DNA of 64,000 nucleotides from Rhodococcoides trifolii. GTDB lineage: Bacteria > Actinomycetota > Actinomycetes > Mycobacteriales > Mycobacteriaceae. The position numbers and the translations under genes are program-made. The notes under the pieces are model-generated. The model did no database searches and had not been told where the DNA came from. It was given only the letters and a program-made list of their open reading frames with translations. Within the stretch, counting starts at the first letter, position 1. Each line of letters starts with the position of its first letter. Positions 1 to 7,927 of the stretch are shown here, piece by piece. The stretch lies in the NCBI RefSeq assembly GCF_014635345.1, contig NZ_BMCU01000002.1:1240001-1304000 (forward strand), in the 5' to 3' direction.

Positions 1-1
1 G

Positions 2-625
2 GGCTACAGCGGTGACGTCGACCTCTCGGCGGAAGCAATCCGACTCACTCGCGAAGTGGCGGCCACCACCGATGACGAGGAGGTGTCCGGGCTCCTTGCC
101 CTGATGCTCCTGCACCACGCGAGACGATCTGCCCGTACTCACCCCGACGGAACCATCGTCCCTCTCGCAGAACAGGATCGGCGACTCTGGGACACCGCGC
201 TGATCGCCGAAGGGGTGCGTGTTCTCCAACGCGCGCTCGCTCGCGATCGCCTCGGCGAGTATCAAGCGCAAGCAGCTATCGCCGCGCTCCATGCCGACGC
301 GTCCCACGTCGACGAGACCGACTGGGCGCAGATCGTCGAGTGGTACGACGAGTTGCTCGACATCACGAAAAGCCCAGTGGTTCAGCTCAACCGCGCGATC
401 GCCGTCGGTGAGGCAGACGGTCCCGCCGCCGGTCTGAGGGCACTGTCTGAGGTCGATCCGACAATCCCGCGCCTCACTGCTGCCTCGGCGTATCTGAACG
501 AGAGGGGTGGGAACCTGGCCGCCGCAGCGCAGTTGTACGCCGAGGCTGCCTTGTCGGCCCCGACCCTCGCCGAGCGGCACCACCTGACGCGAGAGGCTGC
601 GCGCGTCCGGCACCGCAGCCCGTGA
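2..625 (+). CDS. ECF sigma factor, C-terminal part (5' end outside window)
   Basis: The reading frame is open from the window edge, so only the last 207 residues are visible. They lack the sigma2 and sigma4 helices and consist of the helical TPR-like C-terminal domain typical of the long ECF sigma factors of the ECF42 type. Signs are the segment VVQLNRAIAVGEADGPAAGL in the middle and the paired helices that follow (AASAYLNERGGNLAAAAQLY). In that family the C-terminal domain is needed for sigma activity, and the gene usually sits beside a small DGPF/YCII protein, here presumably upstream of the window. Assignment to the family is good. The regulon cannot be inferred. Confidence 0.8.
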   Translation, partial: GYSGDVDLSAEAIRLTREVAATTDDEEVSGLLALMLLHHARRSARTHPDGTIVPLAEQDRRLWDTALIAEGVRVLQRALARDRLGEYQAQAAIAALHADASHVDETDWAQIVEWYDELLDITKSPVVQLNRAIAVGEADGPAAGLRALSEVDPTIPRLTAASAYLNERGGNLAAAAQLYAEAALSAPTLAERHHLTREAARVRHRSP

Positions 626-654
626 TCGCGGTGCGTCGGCACGGATGACGAGAC

Positions 655-1323
655 TCAGGCCCCCGGCTTCACGCCCGGCGCTCGAACGACCAACGGAACC
701 GCCGGGAACGCTGCAGCCATCTCGGACCGCGACTTGCGCAGAGCTGCAGTGCCATAACCCTTCTGGCGATGCTCGGGATGGATCCACACGCGAAGATCGA
801 CCTCGCCGTTCACCAGTTCGCCGAAGACCATGCCGACCTTCTCGGTGCCTTCGACCGCGACGTACCAGACCGCGTCTTCATGGTGCACCCGCGAGAGTGC
901 CGCGGTGATCTCGTCGTCCAGATCGCCTGCCGCTCCCCCGAGGCCGTCGCCGGAAGCGCCGACATCCTCGAGACGGGCGGCGAAGATGTCACGGTCGGCG
1001 TCGGCGCTGAACGCAGCCAAGGTCAAGTCCTCGCCGGCGCTGGCCGGTCGCTCGGACAGCGTGAAGCTGAGCTGGTTGTTCAGGTCCTCGAGTTCGCTGG
1101 CGTTCTTGCGCCGTTCGTCCTTGGTCAGCTGATCGAAGGACATGCCCATGACGGCCTCACCACCGAGGCGCGAGGTGCCGAGCAGCGCGGCGATGGCCTC
1201 GACGGCGGTGGGGCGGTCGTCCGCCTCGACGATCACGTCGAGCACCTCGTGGCGGCGTTCGAGCGCGGTGAGCAGGGCGTCGGTGATCTCGCGGCGTGTC
1301 GCGGCGTGGTCGTGGTCGGTCAT
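655..1323 (-). CDS. GNAT-type acetyltransferase with GyrA-like N-terminal region
   Basis: Protein of 222 residues, ATG start, divergent from the following oxidoreductase gene. Residues about 140-222 form an acetyltransferase fold: the acetyl-CoA loop is seen as RQKGYGTAAL (about 186-195) after a VDLRVWIHPEH strand. Residues about 10-85 look like the helical region of DNA gyrase/topoisomerase IV subunit A that follows the active-site domain: an I-x-D-A-L-L-x-A-L-x(4)-E-V-L start, then M-x-x-x-Q-L-T-x-x-E-R-x-K. No gyrase active-site tyrosine is included. The GNAT part ends soon after motif A, so it is short for the family. Substrate unknown. The acetyltransferase call is sound; the gyrase resemblance is my own alignment by eye. 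Confidence 0.75.
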   Translation of the reverse strand: MTDHDHAATRREITDALLTALERRHEVLDVIVEADDRPTAVEAIAALLGTSRLGGEAVMGMSFDQLTKDERRKNASELEDLNNQLSFTLSERPASAGEDLTLAAFSADADRDIFAARLEDVGASGDGLGGAAGDLDDEITAALSRVHHEDAVWYVAVEGTEKVGMVFGELVNGEVDLRVWIHPEHRQKGYGTAALRKSRSEMAAAFPAVPLVVRAPGVKPGA

Positions 1324-1428
1324 GGGCGCAAGCCTAGAACAGCGACCGTTCGGGCGACCAGCACGTGTCGAGCCCGAACCGCCGCTACGCGCTGTCGGAC
1401 ACGGAGTCGCGCGCCCTACAGTGAACGG

Positions 1429-2445
1429 GTGCCTTCACCCAAGCCGCTGCGCAAACTGGGATTTCTGACCATCGGGTTGTTCGACGAGAACGATCCGGCT
1501 CGCGGCCACGAGTCGACCCTGGAGATCATCGAACTCGGTGAGCAGCTGGGATTCGACAGCGCATGGCTACGCCACCGCCATCTGCAGTACGGCATTTCCT
1601 CGCCCGTCGCGGTCCTTGCTGCGGCGTCGCAGCGCACCAGTCGGATCGAGTTCGGGACGGCCGTGACGCCGCTGGGCTGGGAGAATCCCGTGCGACTCGC
1701 CGAGGATTTCGCGACGGTCGACCTTCTCTCGAACGGCCGGCTGAACCCCGGAATCAGTGTCGGACCGCCGATGCACTGGGAGCGGGTCAAGGGTGCCCTG
1801 TATCCGGATACCGCTGCCGCGGAAGATTTCTCGTACGAGCGCGTGCAGCGGTTCCTACGTGCCGTCCGCGGCGAACCGGTGAACGACTTCAGCGGCGTCG
1901 AGGGCATCGAAGTGTTCAGCAATCGCGTACAGCCGCACTCGGCGGGCCTGGCAGACCGCGTCTGGTACGGGGGCGCGAGTCTGCGATCGGCGCAATGGGC
2001 CGGCGAGAACGGGCTCAACTTCCTCACGAGCAGCGTGGTGAAGGCGGAAGAGTCGGACGATTTCGCCGAGATCCAGCGGTCCCACATCACGAACTTTCGC
2101 CGCCATCATCCCGACGGCGACAACGCCCGCGTCTCACAGGGATTGGTCGTCATACCCACCGATTCGGCGTCGGCAACACAGCGCGCGAAGTACCAGGCCT
2201 ACGCCGACTCTCGGCTGGCGCGCACCGCGGCGCCCGTCGGTCCGGCGCGCATGCTCTTCTCCCCCGACATCGTGGGAACGTCGGCGCAGATAGCCGAACG
2301 GCTGCACTCTCACGCCGGGTACCTCGAGATCGACGAAGTGGCATTCGCGCTGCCGTTCAGTTTCGAGCACGAGGACTACGTGCAGATCCTGACCGACATC
2401 GCGACACATCTCGGCCCGGCACTCGGGTGGAACCCGTCCACCTAG
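1429..2445 (+). CDS. LLM class flavin-dependent oxidoreductase (luciferase-like)
   Basis: Protein of 338 residues with the luciferase-like monooxygenase TIM-barrel pattern: LGFLTIGLFDE at the first strand, EIIELGEQLGFDSAWLRHRH, then RIEFGTAVTPLGWENPVRLAED and DLLSNGRLNPGISVG. Family members use reduced FMN (or F420) to oxidise organic substrates; the substrate here is unknown. The GTG at 1429 is chosen because similarity to the family begins immediately (VPSPKPLRKLGFL); the frame is open for about 660 bases upstream, but that stretch is antisense to the GNAT gene. The last four bases overlap the convergent gene on the other strand. In M. tuberculosis an LLM-type gene also lies near ndh. Confidence 0.85.
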   Translation: MPSPKPLRKLGFLTIGLFDENDPARGHESTLEIIELGEQLGFDSAWLRHRHLQYGISSPVAVLAAASQRTSRIEFGTAVTPLGWENPVRLAEDFATVDLLSNGRLNPGISVGPPMHWERVKGALYPDTAAAEDFSYERVQRFLRAVRGEPVNDFSGVEGIEVFSNRVQPHSAGLADRVWYGGASLRSAQWAGENGLNFLTSSVVKAEESDDFAEIQRSHITNFRRHHPDGDNARVSQGLVVIPTDSASATQRAKYQAYADSRLARTAAPVGPARMLFSPDIVGTSAQIAERLHSHAGYLEIDEVAFALPFSFEHEDYVQILTDIATHLGPALGWNPST

Positions 2446-3314
2446 CCGACGTCCGCGAGTCGGCCCACTGTCTTCTCGGTGACCTCGGTGACCCAACGGG
2501 CGGGATCCCCACCCGCCGGGCCGACGCACACGGTATCGATCCCGATCTTCGCGTAGCCCTCCATGTCGGTGAGGAACTTGTCGACGTCGTCGAGGGGGTC
2601 GTACCCGATGATGATGGTGTTCTCGATCTCGGACGGATCACGGCTCTCCGCCTCGCAGTGCCCCTTCAGCACACCCACCTTGTGCGCCACCGTTTCCTGG
2701 TCGGGCGCGAACAAGTTGCAGGCGTCGGCGTATTTCGCCACGAACCGCAGCGTCTTCTTCTCGCCACTGCCGCCGATCATGATGCGCGGCTTCGGTGCAC
2801 TGATCGGCCGCGGCGAACAGATGGTCTCGGCAAGCCGGTAGTGCGCACCCTCGTAGGGTCCGTCGTCGTCACTCCACATCTGATTGCAGATCTGCAGGGT
2901 CTCCTCGAGCCGCTCGAAGCGCTCCGCCGTGGGAGGGAACGGAACGCCGAGACCGAGGTGCTCGCGCTCGTACCACGCTGCACCGATCCCGAGAAGCGCC
3001 CGTCCGCCGGACAGCACGTCCAACGTGGTGACCGTCTTTGCCAGCAGACCCGGATAGCGGTAGGTCACACCGGTGACCAGCAGTCCCAGCGTGATTCGCT
3101 CGGTTCGGCCGGCGAGAAACCCCAGTGAGGTGTAGCCCTCCAGCATCGGATCGAACGAGGTGGCGAGGCTTTCCATCTGGAACCAGTGATCCATCAAGGT
3201 GAACTGGGAGCACCCACCCTCGTCGGCGGCCACAGCACTTTCGGACAGCGCGGACGCCAGGGACGGAGTCCCGCCGGGCAGTGTGAAGTTGGAGAAATGG
3301 ATGGCGAGTTGCAT
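2442..3314 (-). CDS. LLM class F420-dependent oxidoreductase
   Basis: Protein of 290 residues with an ATG start. The sequence follows the actinobacterial F420-dependent luciferase-fold subfamily: MQLAIHFSNFTLPGG start, SQFTLMDHWFQ, the glycine-rich RITLGLLVTGVTYRYPGLLAK strand-helix, GRALLGIGAAWYEREH, and near residue 177 PRIMIGGSGEKKTLRF, which in this family lines the cofactor phosphate site. Such enzymes transfer hydride between coenzyme F420 and unknown substrates in the cytosol. The gene converges with and overlaps the preceding luciferase-like gene by four bases. Cofactor preference is inferred from family resemblance only. Confidence 0.85.
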   Translation of the reverse strand: MQLAIHFSNFTLPGGTPSLASALSESAVAADEGGCSQFTLMDHWFQMESLATSFDPMLEGYTSLGFLAGRTERITLGLLVTGVTYRYPGLLAKTVTTLDVLSGGRALLGIGAAWYEREHLGLGVPFPPTAERFERLEETLQICNQMWSDDDGPYEGAHYRLAETICSPRPISAPKPRIMIGGSGEKKTLRFVAKYADACNLFAPDQETVAHKVGVLKGHCEAESRDPSEIENTIIIGYDPLDDVDKFLTDMEGYAKIGIDTVCVGPAGGDPARWVTEVTEKTVGRLADVG

Positions 3315-3359
3315 CGCTGTTCACCTTCGGTCGGAAGCCGGATCGGTACCGGACCGACT

Positions 3360-4028
3360 CTACGTCGGCGCCTGCGCGGACCCTCGCTTCCCAGCGGCAG
3401 GACCACCCGCGACAGCGACGACCGCTCCCACGACGACACCGCCGAGGAAAGCCGTTCCGTGCGCGTCTCCGATCGCGATCAGAACCACACCGACGACGAC
3501 GGCCGCTGCCGACGCGGCAACGACCGTGCGCGAACGATCACGAACGACGAGCAGCGCCAGGATCGACGTGGCCAGAAAGAACGTTGCACCGGAGTTTCCG
3601 CCCCCCTCCGACGGATAGAAGTAGACGGCGGGAACGTTGAACAGGACGGTCCCGAACACGAACAGCAGGCCGGTATGCAGCCGCCCCCACAGTGGAACAG
3701 CAAGTGCAGCAACGATATACAAAATGATCAGGTTCGTGACGGTGCCGAACACGCCGCCGTCCTGGACGTACGCAGACGTGATCAGACGCCACACCTGGTA
3801 CTCGTTGCGAACGAGATCGGGCTGTCGCGAAAGAGCGTCGTAGATGTCCGGGACCACGAACTGAGCGGCCGAGGGAACTGCGACCAGCGTCCACAGCACC
3901 AGTGCCGACCGGCGCGGGCGTAGAATGAGCGCGCGGGTATCGGTAACCGACTGAACTCCCCGGAACACAGCGAACACGACCACGAGGTACGCCACGGCGT
4001 TCACACCCCCACCACCCGAAGTCGACAT
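3360..4028 (-). CDS. Rhomboid-like integral membrane protein
   Basis: Protein of 222 residues with about six hydrophobic segments. ATG start with a good ribosome site (AAGGGGAA just upstream). The order of motifs is that of rhomboid proteases: WRLITSAYVQDGG (80-92) at the L1 loop position, GNSG (144-147) where the catalytic serine motif GxSG is expected, and FLGG (194-197) where HxGG carries the catalytic histidine. Ser146 is thus present, but the histidine position is Phe194; a histidine occurs four residues earlier (190). Either the geometry differs or the protein is a non-catalytic rhomboid relative. No clear functional link to the neighbours, which include ndh divergently. Confidence 0.6.
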   Translation of the reverse strand: MSTSGGGGVNAVAYLVVVFAVFRGVQSVTDTRALILRPRRSALVLWTLVAVPSAAQFVVPDIYDALSRQPDLVRNEYQVWRLITSAYVQDGGVFGTVTNLIILYIVAALAVPLWGRLHTGLLFVFGTVLFNVPAVYFYPSEGGGNSGATFFLATSILALLVVRDRSRTVVAASAAAVVVGVVLIAIGDAHGTAFLGGVVVGAVVAVAGGPAAGKRGSAQAPT

Positions 4029-4244
4029 GGTTCCCCTTTACTCGTGTGTCGTCGCAACGGCCCCCCGGCGGTGCGTTTTCACGATGCATGAACAGCCAAG
4101 GTGGTTGCAACCGGATTCGGTGGCCGAGAAACGTCGCGACCCGGCGCATAATTGTCCTGACAAACTTGCCCCGAGCCTCGGCGAGACGGTGAGCAGCGGG
4201 GCGACTACCGTTGTAGGCAAGTCCCAGAATGTAGGAGCGGATAT

Positions 4245-5783
4245 ATGAGCGTCCAACCGGTCGAAAAGAAGCGGCACCGTGTGGTCGTCATCGGTTCAGG
4301 TTTCGGCGGCCTCTTCGGAGCTCAGGCTCTGAAGCGGTCGGACGTGGACGTGACGCTGATCGCGCGCACCACGCACCACCTGTTCCAGCCCCTGTTGTAC
4401 CAGGTGGCCACGGGCATTCTCTCCGTCGGCGAGATCGCGCCCGCCACCCGCGTCATTCTGCGGAAGCAGAAGAACGCGGAAGTGCTGATGGGTGATGTGG
4501 AGAACATCGATCTGACGGCGCAGACGGTCACGTCACGACTGCTCGAGCGCGTCACGGTCACACCGTTCGACAGCCTCATCGTCGCGGCAGGCGCGCAGCA
4601 GTCCTACTTCGGTAACGATCACTTCGCCGAGTTCGCCCCCGGCATGAAGACGATCGACGATGCGCTCGAACTGCGCGGCCGCATTCTCGGTTCGTTCGAG
4701 CAAGCCGAATTGTCCACCGATCCGCAGGAGCGCGAGCGCCTCCTGACGTTCGTGGTGGTCGGCGCAGGACCGACCGGTGTCGAGCTGGCAGGCCAGATCT
4801 CGGAACTCGCGGGCCGCACTCTCGACGGCGCCTTCCGCAACATCGACCCCAAGAACGCGCGGGTGATCCTGCTGGACGCCGCCCCGGCCGTGCTGCCGCC
4901 GATGGGTGAGAAGCTCGGACTCAAGGCGCAGCGCCGACTCGAGAAGCTGGGTGTCGACGTTCAGCTGAACGCCATGGTCACCGGTGTCGACGTCGACGGA
5001 ATCACCGTCAAGGACAAGGACGGCACCGAGCGACGCATCGAGGCGCAGTGCAAGGTGTGGTCGGCCGGCGTGCAGGCCAGCCCGCTGGGCAAGCAGCTCG
5101 CCGATCAGTCGGACGGCACCGAGGTAGACCGCGCAGGCCGCGTGATCGTGGAACCCGACCTGACGGTCAAGGGACACCCCAATGTGTTCGTCGTGGGCGA
5201 CATGATGTCGGTCAAGGACGTTCCCGGTATGGCGCAGGGCGCTATTCAGGGTGCCAAGTACGCAGTCAAGCAGATCAAGGGATCCCTGAGCGGGGACGAC
5301 CCGGCACAGCGCAAGCCCTTCTCCTACTTCGACAAGGGCTCGATGGCCACGGTGTCGCGTTTCAGCGCGGTCGCGAAGGTCGGGAAGCTGGAGTTCGGCG
5401 GGTTCATCGCGTGGGTCGCGTGGCTTGGGCTGCACCTGTTCTACCAGGTCGGCTACCGCAACCGCCTGACGACGATCATCAGCTGGTTCGTCACCTTCCT
5501 CGGACGCGGGCGTGCTCAGATGGCGTCTACCGAGCAGCAGGTGTTCGCACGGTTGGCCATCGAGCAACTTCACACGTTGGGCAAGGAAAAGCAGATCGAC
5601 GGCATCTCCGTTCCCACTCGCACAGTGGAGGCGTCGCCTAAGGTCGGCCAGCGAGTCGTGAGCGCGTCCATGGACGATGCCGGCAAGCAGGATCAGGCGG
5701 ACAGCACCGAGAAGGACGCAGCGTCCGGTGCCTCGCCGACCGACCCCGAACGTGAGGACGCCGGAGCCACACGCGCGGGTTGA
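4245..5783 (+). CDS. ndh: Type II NADH dehydrogenase
   Basis: Protein of 512 residues. It oxidises NADH and passes electrons to menaquinone without pumping protons, as a monotopic membrane enzyme. Visible: the FAD-binding GSGFGG (17-22) near the N-terminus, an ARTTHHLFQPLLYQVATG stretch typical of NDH-2, the second dinucleotide fold FVVVGAGPTGVELAGQ (about 168-183), the NVFVVGDM FAD-ribityl motif, and a C-terminal amphipathic/hydrophobic segment GGFIAWVAWLGLHLFYQVG for membrane attachment. The last about 60 residues are polar and low-complexity. ATG start with GGAG eight bases upstream. The neighbouring urease operon on the opposite strand matches the ndh-ure neighbourhood of M. tuberculosis (Rv1848-Rv1854c). 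Confidence 0.95.
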   Translation: MSVQPVEKKRHRVVVIGSGFGGLFGAQALKRSDVDVTLIARTTHHLFQPLLYQVATGILSVGEIAPATRVILRKQKNAEVLMGDVENIDLTAQTVTSRLLERVTVTPFDSLIVAAGAQQSYFGNDHFAEFAPGMKTIDDALELRGRILGSFEQAELSTDPQERERLLTFVVVGAGPTGVELAGQISELAGRTLDGAFRNIDPKNARVILLDAAPAVLPPMGEKLGLKAQRRLEKLGVDVQLNAMVTGVDVDGITVKDKDGTERRIEAQCKVWSAGVQASPLGKQLADQSDGTEVDRAGRVIVEPDLTVKGHPNVFVVGDMMSVKDVPGMAQGAIQGAKYAVKQIKGSLSGDDPAQRKPFSYFDKGSMATVSRFSAVAKVGKLEFGGFIAWVAWLGLHLFYQVGYRNRLTTIISWFVTFLGRGRAQMASTEQQVFARLAIEQLHTLGKEKQIDGISVPTRTVEASPKVGQRVVSASMDDAGKQDQADSTEKDAASGASPTDPEREDAGATRAG

Positions 5784-5793
5784 CCCGAATCTT

Positions 5794-5838
5794 CGACGAA
5801 GGCCGCCGATACGCGCGTCGTATCGGCGGCCTTCGTCG
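5794..5838 (+). terminator. Strong hairpin terminator between ndh and ureD
   Basis: Perfect 18-bp inverted repeat (5794-5811 with 5821-5838) around a 9-base loop, 10 bases after the ndh stop and 17 bases before the ureD stop on the other strand. There is no U-run, as is common for actinobacterial terminators. The symmetric position between convergent genes suggests it serves both ndh and the urease operon. Confidence 0.85.
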
Positions 5839-5855
5839 TAGGTAGCACGTCCGCG

Positions 5856-6527
5856 TCAAGAACTGGGCAGTTCGCCGCCCAGCCAGGTGCACAGCGAACC
5901 GCCGCCGGCGAGCGGGAGCCGAACAGTGGTCCGGTCCAGACGATGTCCATCGACCGTCACGGTGTCGGCCTCGTCGTCACCGATGTGGAGCGTGCTGACG
6001 AGTGCGGACGGCGCGAACAGTACGTCGTGTCCCGCGGCGCCACGACCGAGTTCGAGCCGATGACGTAATCGAGGTCGGCCTTCGACGTCGACGTTCAACG
6101 CCCCCGACCATCGTCCGGCGCTTTCGTTCGATCGCCCGATCCGCACTCTCTCGCGTACGACGACCGACGCCGACCGTGCCATCACCACGCGCGTGACCGT
6201 CCGGTGGTCCGCGGTGGACGCCACGATGGTCGGTTGCGGGTCGAAGACCAGCGACGCACCGTCGGCCACGTCGAATGTCCAGGATGCGGAGGACAGGTCC
6301 GTCTCCCGTGAGGGCAGGGCCACCGTGGCAGCCACGCTTCGCAGCACCAACCTCGCCCCGGCCTCGACCCGCACGTCGACGCAGATCTCGTCACCGCCGA
6401 GTGGTGTCTGTGCCGTTCCGATCAGGTGCACGGTGTCGCGTCCCGTCTGACGTGCCGCAATGCCTCCGACGGCATCGAATCGAGGGCTTCGACTGGCCGA
6501 TGCGACAACCAGGACTTGCGTACGCAA
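5856..6527 (-). CDS. ureD: Urease accessory protein UreD
   Basis: UreD (UreH) binds apo-urease with UreF and UreG and helps deliver nickel and CO2 to the active site. The sequence shows the family opening, AGGI-like AVGGIAARQTG, followed by GTAQTPLGGDEI and the mid-protein FDPQPTIVASTADHRT. The frame stays open to a GTG at 6581, inside ureG, but the TTG at 6527, one base after the ureG stop, gives 223 residues, close to actinobacterial UreD proteins, and is preferred; translation would be coupled to ureG. Last gene of the urease operon, ending at the hairpin shared with ndh. Start position is the main uncertainty. Confidence 0.85.
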   Translation of the reverse strand: MRTQVLVVASASRSPRFDAVGGIAARQTGRDTVHLIGTAQTPLGGDEICVDVRVEAGARLVLRSVAATVALPSRETDLSSASWTFDVADGASLVFDPQPTIVASTADHRTVTRVVMARSASVVVRERVRIGRSNESAGRWSGALNVDVEGRPRLRHRLELGRGAAGHDVLFAPSALVSTLHIGDDEADTVTVDGHRLDRTTVRLPLAGGGSLCTWLGGELPSS

Positions 6528-6528
6528 G

Positions 6529-7233
6529 CTACGTGCTGCTGAGCGCCGCGTCGGACTCCGCGACCACAGCAAGTTGTTCACGCACCCAACTCAGCACCTT
6601 GGTGGCCGACGGATCGTCCGTCAACGAGATCAGCACCGTGGGTCGATCGTCACGTGCGGCGGCTGCGTCGCGTTCCATCACCGACAGATCCGCACCCACC
6701 ATCGGCGCAAGGTCGGTCTTGTTGATGACCAGCAGATCCGAGAACGTCACGCCCGGACCACCTTTGCGCGGAACCTTGTCTCCGCCGGCGACGTCGACGA
6801 CGAATATCTGGACGTCGATCAGGCCGGACGAGAAGGTGGCCGTGAGGTTGTCGCCACCGGACTCGACCAGGACGAGGTCCAACGGAGGGTTGTGTTCGAC
6901 CAGGTCGTCGATGGCATCGAGGTTCGCCGTGATGTCGTCACGTATCGCCGTATGCGGACATCCGCCGGTCTGTACCGCGGTGATTCGTTCGTCCGGCAGT
7001 ACGGCATGTCGGCGGAGGAAGTCCGCATCTTCGGTGGTGTAGATGTCGTTCGTCAGCACCGCCAGCGACAACTCTTCTCGCAGTTCCCGGCAGAGTGCGG
7101 CGACCAGCGCGGTCTTTCCCGACCCGACCGGTCCGCCGATACCGATCCGAAGCGCCTCGCCGGGCGTTCGGGTGCGCTTGGGCCGATCATGCGCGTGGGA
7201 ATGCGGTTCGCCGTCGATGAGATGCGGGGGCAT
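6529..7233 (-). CDS. ureG: Urease accessory GTPase UreG
   Basis: Protein of 234 residues. GTP hydrolysis by UreG powers nickel insertion into urease. Seen: P-loop GPVGSGKT (34-41), the nickel-binding Cys-Pro-His at 92-94 in [12 protein letters not shown], the [12 protein letters not shown] switch region, and the NKTDL guanine-specificity motif. A short histidine-rich head (HSHAHD, 11-16) is probably an additional metal-binding tail, as in other actinobacterial UreG proteins. Sits between ureF and ureD in the operon. Confidence 0.96.
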   Translation of the reverse strand: MPPHLIDGEPHSHAHDRPKRTRTPGEALRIGIGGPVGSGKTALVAALCRELREELSLAVLTNDIYTTEDADFLRRHAVLPDERITAVQTGGCPHTAIRDDITANLDAIDDLVEHNPPLDLVLVESGGDNLTATFSSGLIDVQIFVVDVAGGDKVPRKGGPGVTFSDLLVINKTDLAPMVGADLSVMERDAAAARDDRPTVLISLTDDPSATKVLSWVREQLAVVAESDAALSST

Positions 7234-7272
7234 GGGAACTCTCTTTCTGACAGGTTTCTGCGTTGCTGGACT

Positions 7273-7914
7273 TCAGGATACGAACAGGGGTCGATCGCGC
7301 TCGAGGTGTTTCTCGCCGAGGAAGTCGAGAAGCGGATCGGACAGGTCCGCGAGGTCCGGTAGACGAGCCGTCACCGATTCGGCAACCAGATCGCATTCCG
7401 CGGTCAGCCCGAAGGTGCACGCCGCCACATCGGCCGGATCGAGCGCGAGGAGTCGCTGTGCGGCGATCGCCGAACCGGTCATGGCGGTGTAGATCTGCAC
7501 CAGAGCTGTCTCCCGCGGACCGAGACCGGTGATGTCGGCAACCACACCGGACACTACGGGCAGGTGCGGTCGCGACCCCAACGGCGACCAATCGTGTTGC
7601 GGCCAGGTGTGTTTGGCCAGCCTCAACAAGCCCCGGCCTTGTGCCCGAGACGCGGCTCGCGCGGCGGGTGACGGCGTACGAGCATCCGTCTCGAAATCGG
7701 CGGAGGTCGGATCGAGAAGTCCCGATGCCACGGCAGCGGCGATCGAGCCGGCGACGGCTCCGCTCGACCTGATGCGACGCAGGAGGTACGCCTCCACGGT
7801 GGCGAGGTCGTGCACCATGCCCGAGGACACCGCTTCCTCGGCACCTCCGGAATGCACATGTCCCCCGATGGGCAACCGCGAATCGCTGAGCGTGAGCAAG
7901 GCGGACAGGTGCAT
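7273..7914 (-). CDS. ureF: Urease accessory protein UreF
   Basis: Protein of 213 residues, all-helical UreF family: start MHLSALLTLSDSRLPIGGHVHSGG, an internal GRGLLRLAKHTWP and the C-terminal LPDLADLSDPLLDFLGEKHL. UreF bridges UreD and UreG and acts as a GTPase-activating or fidelity factor. The frame is open upstream into ureC, but ATG 7914, 13 bases after the ureC stop, starts exactly at the conserved family N-terminus. Order ureC-ureF-ureG-ureD is the usual actinobacterial one. Confidence 0.93.
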   Translation of the reverse strand: MHLSALLTLSDSRLPIGGHVHSGGAEEAVSSGMVHDLATVEAYLLRRIRSSGAVAGSIAAAVASGLLDPTSADFETDARTPSPAARAASRAQGRGLLRLAKHTWPQHDWSPLGSRPHLPVVSGVVADITGLGPRETALVQIYTAMTGSAIAAQRLLALDPADVAACTFGLTAECDLVAESVTARLPDLADLSDPLLDFLGEKHLERDRPLFVS

Positions 7915-7927
7915 CAGACCGGGCTCA

